A stretch of 7,880 nucleotides of DNA from JBBDYH01 sp040901795 (GTDB lineage Bacteria > Planctomycetota > Planctomycetia > Pirellulales > JALHPA01): NCBI GenBank assembly GCA_040901795.1, contig JBBDYH010000018.1:1-7880 (forward strand), given 5' to 3'. The notes beneath the pieces are model-generated. The model did no database searches. It saw nothing but the letters and a program-made list of their open reading frames with translations, and had not been told where the DNA came from. The position numbers and the translations under genes are program-made. This document shows, one piece after another, positions 1 to 5,253 of this stretch (position 1 is its first letter; the number at the start of each line of letters is the position of its first letter).

Positions 1-612
1 CATCACCGTGTAGTTGCAAGTCTTGGTCTCGTAGACCGGCTTGCAGACCGTGTAGTTGCAAGTCTTGGTCTCGTAGACCGGCTTGCAGACCACGTAGGCG
101 ATCTCTTTGGTCCGCGTCTCATAGACTGGCTTGCAGACGGTGAAGTTGATCGTCTTGGTCCGCGTCTCATAGACCGGCTTGCAGACCGTATAGGCGATCT
201 CGCGCGACTTGGTCTCGTACACGGGCTTCATGACCGTGTAGTTGCAAGTCTTGGTCTCGTAGACCGGCTTGCAGACCGTATAGCAGATCTCCTTCGTCCG
301 TGTCTCGTACACCGGCTTGCAGACGGTGTAGCAGATCTCGCGGGTCTTGGTCTCATAGACCGGCTTGCAGACTGTGTAGCAAATCTGTCTGGTCTTGGTC
401 TCATAGACCGGTTTGCAGACCGTGTAGCAAATCTGCCGCGTCTTGGTCTCGTACACCGGCTTGCAGACGGTGTAGCAAATCTGCCTGGTCTTGGTCTCGT
501 AGACCGGTTTGCAGACCGTGTAGCAGATTTCGCGGGTCTTGGTTTCCCAGACCGGCTTGCACACCGTATAGGTGCAAGTGCGGGTCTTGGTTTCCCAGAC
601 CGGTTTGCAGAC
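1..612 (-). repeat. In-frame tandem 48/42-bp repeat array within the YTV gene
   Basis: Thirteen units follow each other without spacers on the minus strand. Most are 48 bp (16 codons). Units 8 and 12 are 42 bp (14 codons), in which the KTRxI segment is contracted to KTCN; unit 13 at the left edge begins with the same 14-residue form. Units 3 to 5 (roughly 516-373) encode identical peptides and differ only at a few bases. Units further from the N-terminus (9 to 11) lose the cysteines and become KSREIAYT, RTKTINFT and RTKEIAYV. The pattern fits unit duplication by slippage or recombination followed by divergence. All units keep the coding phase. Confidence 0.9.
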
Positions 613-915
613 CGTGTACTCGCAGGTGCGGTAACAGGTCTCGGGGACGTACTTCACACAGTTCACGACTTTGTCTTCGCAAACCGTGTCGTAGCACGTC
701 TTGTAACAGGTGTAATCCTGCTTCTCATATACGACCTCTCTCGAGGTCTTCATCACGGTGTGGCTTTGTTGCCTGGCAACCTCGTAGCTGACCGTGGTAC
801 AGCTCGAGGCAGTGTGTGTGTAGCTTGCCACGCCGCAATAGCCGGCGCCGGCAGGCTGGACCGCCGCCACGGTCACCGCGACCGCGAGCAACGGCACTAC
901 CAACAGAGTTCTCAT
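1..915 (-). CDS. Secreted cysteine-rich YTV-repeat protein (C-terminal end outside window)
   Basis: 305 codons are open from ATG 915 to the left edge with no stop, so the protein is partial at its C-terminus. The start has a strong ribosome binding site (GAAGGAGG, 930-923, seven bases before the ATG). Residues 1-24 form a signal peptide (MRTLLVVPLLAVAVTVAAVQ, then PAGA) with likely cleavage before GYC, so the protein should be exported. Residues 25-101 are a Cys/Tyr/Thr-rich non-repeated head. From residue 102 there are thirteen units of the form VCKPVYETKTRQICYT (16 residues), with shorter 14-residue variants VCKPVYETKTCNYT. Each unit carries one to three cysteines, which suggests disulfide-linked surface material. 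Repeats of this kind are known as the YTV domain of planctomycete cell-surface proteins; a structural envelope role is inferred from that. No catalytic motif is visible. It stands alone and is transcribed divergently from rex. Confidence 0.85.
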   Translation of the reverse strand, partial: MRTLLVVPLLAVAVTVAAVQPAGAGYCGVASYTHTASSCTTVSYEVARQQSHTVMKTSREVVYEKQDYTCYKTCYDTVCEDKVVNCVKYVPETCYRTCEYTVCKPVWETKTRTCTYTVCKPVWETKTREICYTVCKPVYETKTRQICYTVCKPVYETKTRQICYTVCKPVYETKTRQICYTVCKPVYETKTREICYTVCKPVYETRTKEICYTVCKPVYETKTCNYTVMKPVYETKSREIAYTVCKPVYETRTKTINFTVCKPVYETRTKEIAYVVCKPVYETKTCNYTVCKPVYETKTCNYTVM

Positions 916-964
916 TGTGCTGCCTCCTTCGTGGACGGCTCAACGCTGGGGAATGGGCCTGAAT

Positions 965-985
965 TGACGAGACCCTTACTCGTCA
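965..985 (-). promoter_or_regulatory. Perfect 7-bp inverted repeat in the YTV gene leader
   Basis: TGACGAG (965-971) and CTCGTCA (979-985) are perfect inverted copies separated by seven bases, about 50 bases upstream of the YTV start codon. The element could be a dimeric repressor's operator or a hairpin in the 5' leader of the message. No run of T follows it in either direction, so it does not look like an intrinsic terminator. Function is unknown. Confidence 0.4.
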
Positions 986-1260
986 GTGCCTAACATCGGC
1001 TGGCGAAGTTGACGTACATTAGCTCGCTAGCCCATTTGTCGCCGTCTACCGAAATGTCTAACCCTGTGTATACGAACGTCTTGCGTCCATTTATGACGGT
1101 TGATCGTTGGCCGCCGAGCGAAGTGAGAGTACCGTCTATAGCGGCTGGGACGCTTATACATGCAGTCCCCTTGTTCCATCCCAAGGCCTGAAATACAGTA
1201 CCGTTGCAGGCAGGGAGGCAAATCGCCGGTTCTCGATGCCGTGTCGTGGGTCAACAATTT

Positions 1261-1303
1261 CGCCTTTCGCTTCGCGAAAGGGCGTTCTTTCGAGGAGCGA
1301 AAG
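1261..1303 (+). promoter_or_regulatory. Two tandem hairpins in the rex upstream region
   Basis: Hairpin 1 (1261-1284) pairs CGCCTTTCGC with GCGAAAGGGCG around a TTC loop, giving ten base pairs with one bulged G; it is followed by TTCTTT. Hairpin 2 (1287-1303) pairs CTTTCG with CGAAAG around the loop AGGAG. The arms of the two are nearly the same sequence, so the GCGAAAG arm of hairpin 1 could also pair with CTTTCG of hairpin 2, making alternative folds possible. The set ends 59 bases before the rex ATG. It could be a terminator for upstream transcription, an attenuator-like leader, or a DNA operator. No canonical Rex box (TTGTGA-N-TCACAA type) was found nearby. Confidence 0.4.
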
Positions 1304-1362
1304 ACGACAACCCGTCAAACCGACCCACTACCCGACACCAGGACCGGCCGTTGCGAGGGTTC

Positions 1363-2031
1363 ATGAGCGAGCAACCAGATAAGACGCCCAGTTTGCCCGA
1401 AGGACCGGTCCCTAAGGCGGTTGTGAACCGGCTGAGCCTATACCTGCGGGAGTTACAGCACCTTGTCCGTGGCGGGCACGAGACGACCAGCAGCAGCCAT
1501 CTGGGCGGATTGTTGGGGTTTACCGACGCTCAGGTGCGCAAGGACCTGGCCTACTTCGGCCACTTCGGGTATCCCGGCATCGGGTACCGATGCGAGGAAC
1601 TGATCGGCGCGATTCGCCGGATTCTCGGCACGGACCGTGGCTGGTCAGTGGCAATGGTTGGCACGGGCAACTTAGGCCGCGCTCTTTTGGGTTATCGCGG
1701 TTTCGGCAGCCAGAATTTCAAGATTGTGGCTGCTTTCGACATCGACCCGCACAAAGTCGGCGGACGAATCGAAGGGGTGCCGATTTATCACCTGGACCAG
1801 CTCAACGAGGTCGTCGGCCAGCACAAGATCAAGCTGGGCATGATTGTCGTCCCCGCCCCCGCGGCACAGTCGGTGGCCGATAAGCTGATCCAGGCCGGCA
1901 TCGAAGGGATTGTGAACTTTGCGCCGGTGACGCTTGTCCTTCCGCCAGAGGTCAGCCTGGTGGGCGTCGATCTAGCGGTTGAACTGGAGCAGCTTTCGTT
2001 TGCGGTGGCGAACCGGCAAGCAGGGAAGTAA
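1363..2031 (+). CDS. rex: Redox-sensing transcriptional repressor Rex
   Basis: This 222-residue protein has the full Rex architecture, and the family is usually about 210-230 residues. Residues 17-75 form the winged-helix DNA-binding domain: VNRLSLYLRELQHL, then SSHLGGLLGFTDAQVRKDL and YFGHFGYPGIGY. Residues 94-190 form the Rossmann domain, with the dinucleotide-binding glycine motif VGTGNLGRALLGY (99-111) and the acidic strand end AFDIDP (124-129). The C-terminal helix (about 203-217) would swap into the partner subunit of the dimer. Rex represses fermentation and respiration genes when NAD+ is high and leaves DNA when NADH binds; this is family knowledge. ATG 1363 is chosen because family homology begins near residue 17; the frame stays open back to 1204, but the upstream translation (RCRVVGQQFRLSLRERAFF and so on) resembles nothing. 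The nearest purine run (GAGGG, 1355-1359) sits only three bases before the ATG. It appears monocistronic. Confidence 0.95.
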   Translation: MSEQPDKTPSLPEGPVPKAVVNRLSLYLRELQHLVRGGHETTSSSHLGGLLGFTDAQVRKDLAYFGHFGYPGIGYRCEELIGAIRRILGTDRGWSVAMVGTGNLGRALLGYRGFGSQNFKIVAAFDIDPHKVGGRIEGVPIYHLDQLNEVVGQHKIKLGMIVVPAPAAQSVADKLIQAGIEGIVNFAPVTLVLPPEVSLVGVDLAVELEQLSFAVANRQAGK

Positions 2032-2043
2032 CCCCTTGGAGTT

Positions 2044-2057
2044 CAAGCTTTAGCTTG
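2044..2057. repeat. 14-bp perfect palindrome behind rex
   Basis: CAAGCTTTAGCTTG has six-base arms around a TT centre and begins 13 bases after the rex stop codon. The stem is short and no U-tract follows, so it is a weak terminator candidate at best. It may be a fragment of a dispersed intergenic palindrome. Confidence 0.35.
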
Positions 2058-2091
2058 TCGGCCTTATCTACCCGTTCGCCGGGCGGCGCGT

Positions 2092-2097
2092 TAAAAT
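2092..2097 (+). promoter_or_regulatory. Candidate -10 element for tRNA-Gln
   Basis: TAAAAT matches five of six positions of the sigma-70 -10 consensus and ends 19 bases before the mature tRNA 5' end, which would give a short leader. I see no good -35 hexamer at 16-18 bases upstream. A tentative call based on position and AT-richness within a GC-rich stretch. Confidence 0.3.
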
Positions 2098-2116
2098 GCC
2101 CTCGGCCCCGCGCCAC

Positions 2117-2187
2117 TACCCGGTGGTGTAATGGTAACACTGGAGATTTTGGCTCTCCCATTCAAGGTTCGAGTCCTTGCCGGGTAG
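2117..2187 (+). tRNA. tRNA-Gln (anticodon TTG)
   Basis: A complete cloverleaf can be drawn. The acceptor stem is TACCCGG (2117-2123) with CCGGGTA (2180-2186). The D arm is GTGT/ACAC around AATGGTA. The anticodon stem GGAGA/TCTCC encloses loop TTTTGGC, with anticodon TTG at 2149-2151, reading CAA. The variable loop is CATT. The T arm is CAAGG/CCTTG around TTCGAGT. The discriminator base is G (2187), as expected for glutamine. CCA is not encoded; the sequence continues GCTAGG. A 71-nt tRNA body is normal for this isoacceptor. Position 37 is G instead of the A usual in bacterial tRNA-Gln. The gene lies 85 bases after rex and immediately before a toxin-antitoxin locus. Confidence 0.95.
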
Positions 2188-2202
2188 CTAGGAGTTATGG
2201 TG

Positions 2203-2370
2203 ATGCTTGATGAGCGCGGTCCGAACCGGGATCAACGACTTGCCGAGCTTCGTGCCGCAGTGCAGGTTGGGCTCGATCAACTCGACCGCGGCCAAGGTAA
2301 GCCTTGGGATAAAGACGAAGTATGGTCGGAAGTGCAGCGGCGACTTAACGAGCGGCAGATGAAGCGCTGA
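2203..2370 (+). CDS. Small ParD-like antitoxin remnant (toxin-binding half only)
   Basis: A 55-residue ORF, MLDERGPNRDQRLAELRAAV followed by QVGLDQLDRGQGKPWDKDEV and WSEVQRRLNERQMKR. ATG codons lie at 2197 and 2203, with GTG 2200 between them. I chose 2203 because AGGAG (2190-2194) is eight bases before it but only two before 2197. The segment RLAELRAAVQVGLDQLDRGQ...EVWSEVQRRL resembles the C-terminal, toxin-binding part of ParD-type antitoxins (LRAxIQxGLDSG...). The N-terminal ribbon-helix-helix DNA-binding domain that normally precedes it is absent, because the tRNA gene ends 15 bases upstream. Seven bases separate it from the next small ORF, so the three TA genes probably share one transcript. 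Either a truncated antitoxin or a small neutralising protein; the family assignment is from sequence resemblance only. Confidence 0.6.
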   Translation: MLDERGPNRDQRLAELRAAVQVGLDQLDRGQGKPWDKDEVWSEVQRRLNERQMKR

Positions 2371-2377
2371 GGGGTAT

Positions 2378-2557
2378 ATGGACAAGTCACGCCTGAAAGA
2401 CGTCGTGGCCACGCTTCCCGACGAAGTCGATCTGGAAGCGTTTATCGACAAGCTCTATCTGCTTCGAAAGATCGAGATCGCCGAAGGGCAAATTGCCGCG
2501 GGCGATGTTGTCGCTCATGAGGAAGTCAAACGGCAGTTTGCCCAATGGCTCGAATAA
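2378..2557 (+). CDS. Small acidic antitoxin-like protein paired with the ParE-type toxin
   Basis: A 59-residue ORF starting MDKSRLKDVVATLPDEVDLE and ending HEEVKRQFAQWLE. The pattern (LPDEVDLEAFIDKLYLLRKIE, then an acidic helix, then the HEEVK..F..WL tail) is that of small proteins commonly encoded directly upstream of RelE/ParE toxins and presumed to be their antitoxins. The ATG follows the previous stop by seven bases, with GAGGGG just upstream. Its last 13 bases overlap the start of the toxin gene, which has no ribosome binding site of its own, so toxin translation is probably coupled to this ORF. This is classic type II toxin-antitoxin organisation. Antitoxin identity is inferred from size, charge and position. 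Confidence 0.7.
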   Translation: MDKSRLKDVVATLPDEVDLEAFIDKLYLLRKIEIAEGQIAAGDVVAHEEVKRQFAQWLE

Positions 2558-2842
2558 TCTGGCCCCGGCAGGCAACTGAGGATCTGCAAGACATTGTCGA
2601 GTACAGAAGCCGTGACTCGGCGCTGACTGCTCGGCGCTTCGCGAGAAAGCTCATCTCGAGAGTCGAACTATTGAAGCGTCTGCCGCTGTCTGGTGGCTTC
2701 GTCCTGGAAGACTCGAGCAGAACCTATCGAGAACTGATTCAGGGAAAACTATCGGATCATTTGTCGATCCGACGTCAAAACGGTTTACGTCATCACAGTT
2801 CGTCATGCGGCACGTTTACTTCATGCTGAGGACTTGGAGTAG
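2545..2842 (+). pseudogene. parE: ParE/RelE-family toxin gene, frameshifted by one base
   Basis: From ATG 2545 the frame encodes MARIIWPRQATEDLQDIVEY, a YRSRDSALTARRFARKL helix and LPLSGGFV...YRELIQG, all typical of ParE-type toxins, through residue 67. It then continues as KLSDHLSIRRQNGLRHH and stops at 2829, losing family resemblance. In the +1 frame the expected end appears at once: GNYRIICRSDVKTVYVITVR then HAARLLHAEDLE, with stop TAG at 2840-2842. Removing one A from the AAAA run at 2745-2748 joins the two parts into a 98-residue protein, the normal length for this family. ParE toxins poison DNA gyrase and RelE toxins cleave mRNA on the ribosome; which applies here cannot be told. As written the protein lacks the C-terminal strands that carry the conserved region, so it is probably inactive unless the extra A is a sequencing error or is bypassed by frameshifting. 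Confidence 0.85.
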
Positions 2843-2864
2843 GGTGCTTAGCCGTTTTTCGGAT

Positions 2865-3887
2865 TCACTTACTTTTGGCGTCGCGCGTTCGCCGTAGCCG
2901 CTCGATGAACTGCTCCAAATCCCGAGGCAGCGGCATCTCGAAGCGCATTTCTTCGCCGGTGATCGGGTGAATGAAGCCGAGCTCAACGGCGTGAAGGGCG
3001 ACACGTGGCGCGCCGCTTTTGTCCTCGAGCGGCTTGCCGAAGAGCGGTTGGTGGTAGACTCTTTCACCGCAAATGGGGTGGCCGCGCTCGGCGAGATGGA
3101 TGCGGATCTGGTGAGTGCGGCCGGTTTCCAAGCGGCATTCGACCAGCGTATAGACTTCGTCTCGATTCACTTCAAGATTCTCGATCGGTCGGATGTGCGT
3201 CAGTGCGCGCTTGCCGGTCTGTGGATCATTGGTGCTGCCGCGTCGGCCGTCTCCGCGGTCGCGCACCAGCCGCGTTTCGATTGTTTGTGCCTCGACGCGG
3301 CCTCGCGCTACCGCCAGGTACCGTCGGTGCGTGGTGTGCCGCTTGAACTGCTGCATCAAGCCGCGCTCGGCGGTCACGGTCCGCGCGTAGACCATTAAGC
3401 CGCTCGTTTCACGGTCCAGCCGATGCACCGCACGTACGGGCGGCGGTACACCCCGCTGCCGGCGGACGCGGGGATCGACCTTGGCGATGATCAAGGGGAG
3501 CATTTCCTCGAGCGTCGGCCGTAGCTGCCGACGCCGCTTGGACCAGGTCTGTTCTTCGGCGTGACGCGTGCTGGTAATGCCGGCGGGCTTTTCCACGACA
3601 ACCAGGTGCGCGTCGAGATACTGCAGGCGTACGTCGCGCTCGCTGGGTGGTTTAGCAGCCGACTGCGCCAACAGCTTGACGACGTCCCCTTCGGCGAGAC
3701 GTCGACCCTCGTCCAAGCACAGGTTCCCGTTGAGCTGAATCCGACGTGTGCGAATCAGCCTGCCGATGTCCGACCAACTTTGGTCTCCGAGCCACTCTCG
3801 CAGCCCCGCCGCTACGGTTCGGCCGGCTAGTTCCGGCGACACATGAAAAACCGGCTCAGGATCCTTGGGCCGGGGCGGTGTCGTCAT
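2865..3887 (-). CDS. RluA-family 23S/tRNA pseudouridine synthase with S4 domain
   Basis: 340 residues from ATG 3887. The frame extends to a TTG at 3944, but the added residues (GYLPGVSLDWLHHLAANP) have no family resemblance. Residues about 25-73 are an S4-type RNA-binding domain (DIGRLIRTRRIQLNGN...LAEGDVV). Residues 85-330 are the synthase domain. It has the motif I segment VVVEKPAG (96-103) and the catalytic motif HRLDRETSG, whose aspartate at 158 attacks the uridine. The motif III segment ETGRTHQIRIHL spans 254-265. The enzyme converts specific uridines in structured RNA to pseudouridine; the substrate (RluC/RluD/RluA-like) cannot be fixed from sequence alone. Several basic insertions are visible, for example WSKRRRQLRP near 115-124. 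No clear ribosome binding site is seen at either candidate start. It converges on the broken parE, with 22 bases between the stop codons. Confidence 0.92.
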   Translation of the reverse strand: MTTPPRPKDPEPVFHVSPELAGRTVAAGLREWLGDQSWSDIGRLIRTRRIQLNGNLCLDEGRRLAEGDVVKLLAQSAAKPPSERDVRLQYLDAHLVVVEKPAGITSTRHAEEQTWSKRRRQLRPTLEEMLPLIIAKVDPRVRRQRGVPPPVRAVHRLDRETSGLMVYARTVTAERGLMQQFKRHTTHRRYLAVARGRVEAQTIETRLVRDRGDGRRGSTNDPQTGKRALTHIRPIENLEVNRDEVYTLVECRLETGRTHQIRIHLAERGHPICGERVYHQPLFGKPLEDKSGAPRVALHAVELGFIHPITGEEMRFEMPLPRDLEQFIERLRRTRDAKSK

Positions 3888-4129
3888 TGGGTTGGCCGCT
3901 AAATGATGTAACCAGTCAAGGGAGACGCCCGGCAAGTACCCCAATTCTACGCGGCGATGTGGTGTTCGGTCACGTCAAGAGTGCGGAATGCGCGGGTCGC
4001 ACTGTGGTATCTCGCTATACGCGGGGCACAGGCATTGCACCATAGAAACGATGAGATGGCGTGCGTGCATGGCGTGGCCAATTGAAGGGCCCAGCAAATT
4101 CCCGGGACCGAGCCTAAAGGAGGTTCATC

Positions 4130-4684
4130 ATGCGAGTTTCTTGGATGCTATTGCTCGGCACAGGTTTGGTCGTCGGTTGTGCCGACCGAGATACAACGGC
4201 GCGACGCGATATCATACCGGCGCCGAGTGTTCCCGCGCCAGCGACACCACCCACAGGAGCGCCGCGCACGACCGCGGATCAAGCCGTGCCGGGCGAATCC
4301 GGTAGCTTCAGCAATCAAGGACGCGTTGAAACGCGCCTCGAACAACGCGTTTCCAAACCAGTACTCGAGGATTCCGAGACTGCAGTGGATCCGGAGAACA
4401 CGCGTATCAACCAGCGCGACGCGGACACGGCGTTGACGAAGACGCCACGCGACCAAGGGCAAGGCGCGGAGGACATTGAAACCACGGCGGCGATCCGCAA
4501 GCGCGTCGTCGACATGGATCTTTCGACAAACGCCGAGAATGTGAAGATCATCACCGCCGACGGCAAAGTAACGCTGCGGGGCGTCGTCGAGAGCGATGAG
4601 GAGAAGCAAACCATCGAGCGTATCGCCCGCGAACTGGCTGGCGAGGGAGATGTTGAGAGTCAACTGATAGTCGATCGGGACTAG
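4130..4684 (+). CDS. BON-domain lipoprotein, putative envelope stress protein
   Basis: 184 residues. The N-terminus MRVSWMLLLGTGLVVGC is a lipoprotein signal with lipobox VVGC (14-17), so the mature protein should be lipid-anchored at Cys17. Residues 20-112 are low-complexity, rich in Pro, Ala, Thr and charged residues, and form a probable flexible linker. Residues 114-182 form a BON domain: DIETTAAIRKRVVDMDLSTN, NVKIITADGKVTLRGVV, then ESDEEKQTIERIARELAG and VESQLIV. BON domains occur in OsmY and related periplasmic proteins and are thought to bind membranes or envelope polymers. The start is well supported by AGGAGG (4118-4123), six bases before the ATG. The next gene begins 38 bases downstream with its own strong site, so the two are probably co-transcribed. 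The upstream gap (3888-4129) shows no other gene and no promoter I could defend. Confidence 0.85.
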   Translation: MRVSWMLLLGTGLVVGCADRDTTARRDIIPAPSVPAPATPPTGAPRTTADQAVPGESGSFSNQGRVETRLEQRVSKPVLEDSETAVDPENTRINQRDADTALTKTPRDQGQGAEDIETTAAIRKRVVDMDLSTNAENVKIITADGKVTLRGVVESDEEKQTIERIARELAGEGDVESQLIVDRD

Positions 4685-4722
4685 GGCGGCACAAGAGACC
4701 AAGATACATAAGGAGCTACGCC

Positions 4723-5244
4723 ATGGCACGTTCCGTTTTTTGCATCGTTCACAACCGCCGTCAGGCCGAGACGATTGTCGATCGGCTCAAGGCGGCGGGG
4801 TTTTCCAACAACGACATCTCGGTTTTGTTTCCGGATAAGACTGGATCGTACGACTTCGCCCACGAACAGCACACCAAGGCGCCCGAGGGCGCCGTGGCAG
4901 GCGGCGCGACGGGCGCGGCGATTGGCGGCGTGCTGGGCTGGCTGGCGGGCATTGGCACGCTGGCCATACCCGGGTTGGGGCCATTTATCGCCGCTGGTCC
5001 GATTATGGCGGCACTGAGCGGCGCTGCCATCGGCGGCGCGGTGGGAGGTTTGGCCGGTGCGCTCATCGGCATGGGCCTGCCGGAGTTTGAGGCCAGGCGC
5101 TACGAGAGCAAAGTTCAAAGTGGGAACATTCTCATGTCGGTGCATTCCGACAATGCTGAGCAGACCGAGCTGGCGAAGGAAATCTTCGCAGAGGCCGGGG
5201 CCGAAGACATCGCCACGGCGTCTGAAGCCGGTGTCCGCACGTAG
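4723..5244 (+). CDS. 17M-like general stress protein with glycine-zipper core
   Basis: 173 residues. Residues 4-44 (VFCIVHNRRQAETIVDRLKA, AGFSNNDISVLFPDKTG) match the N-terminal fold of general stress protein 17M-like (YflT-type) proteins. Residues 54-120 are very rich in Gly and Ala (GAVAGGATGAAIGGVLGWLA, GPFIAAGPIMAALSGAAIGG) with small-residue spacing typical of glycine zippers, probably membrane-inserting helices. Residues 121-167 (EFEARRYESKVQSGNILMSV, then a helix to GAEDI) look like a second ferredoxin-like half. Proteins of this layout are widespread in soil and environmental bacteria, sometimes annotated DUF3341-like, and have no established biochemical role. AAGGAG (4710-4715) lies seven bases before the ATG. 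Position behind the BON lipoprotein suggests a shared envelope or stress role, which is inference. Confidence 0.8.
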   Translation: MARSVFCIVHNRRQAETIVDRLKAAGFSNNDISVLFPDKTGSYDFAHEQHTKAPEGAVAGGATGAAIGGVLGWLAGIGTLAIPGLGPFIAAGPIMAALSGAAIGGAVGGLAGALIGMGLPEFEARRYESKVQSGNILMSVHSDNAEQTELAKEIFAEAGAEDIATASEAGVRT

Positions 5245-5253
5245 CTGGTAGCG

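Larger units (their letters stand above)
916..1362. other. Long divergent intergenic region between the YTV gene and rex
   Basis: About 450 bases separate the divergent starts of the YTV gene (915) and rex (1363). Apart from the RBS at 923-930, the visible elements are the inverted repeat at 965-985 and two tandem hairpins at 1261-1303. The middle, about 990-1200, is less GC-rich than the flanking genes. It carries overlapping open frames on both strands (plus 1009-1191, minus 1184-990 with only a TTG start). Both use rare-looking codons such as ATA, GTA and TTA, and neither has a convincing ribosome binding site, so I do not call a gene. A decayed gene fragment cannot be excluded. Promoters for both flanking genes must lie here, but I could not pick one confidently. 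Confidence 0.6.

Noticed and set aside
1..612. Regular 48-bp spacing suggesting a CRISPR-like array
   Set aside because: The units are contiguous with no unique spacers, keep the coding phase and translate to a regular 16-residue protein repeat.
300..791. Long plus-strand and alternate minus-strand open frames over the repeat array (also 401-697 minus)
   Set aside because: They arise because the repeat period is a multiple of three, so any stop-free frame stays open. The true frame has a signal peptide, a strong ribosome binding site and a known repeat type.
1204..1362. N-terminal extension of rex to 1204
   Set aside because: The extra 53 residues match nothing in Rex proteins and run through the tandem hairpins; ATG 1363 gives the usual length.
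2117..2187. Attachment site at the tRNA-Gln 3' end
   Set aside because: No second copy of the tRNA 3' sequence and no integrase gene is present in the window, so an island boundary cannot be supported.
2967..3398. Plus-strand open frames opposite the pseudouridine synthase
   Set aside because: Shadow frames of a GC-rich gene; the minus strand has the complete RluA motif set.
4148..4729. 193-codon minus-strand frame opposite the BON gene and 207-codon minus-strand frame at 4681-5304
   Set aside because: No ribosome binding site or recognisable domain; the plus-strand genes have lipobox, BON and 17M-like features with strong ribosome binding sites.
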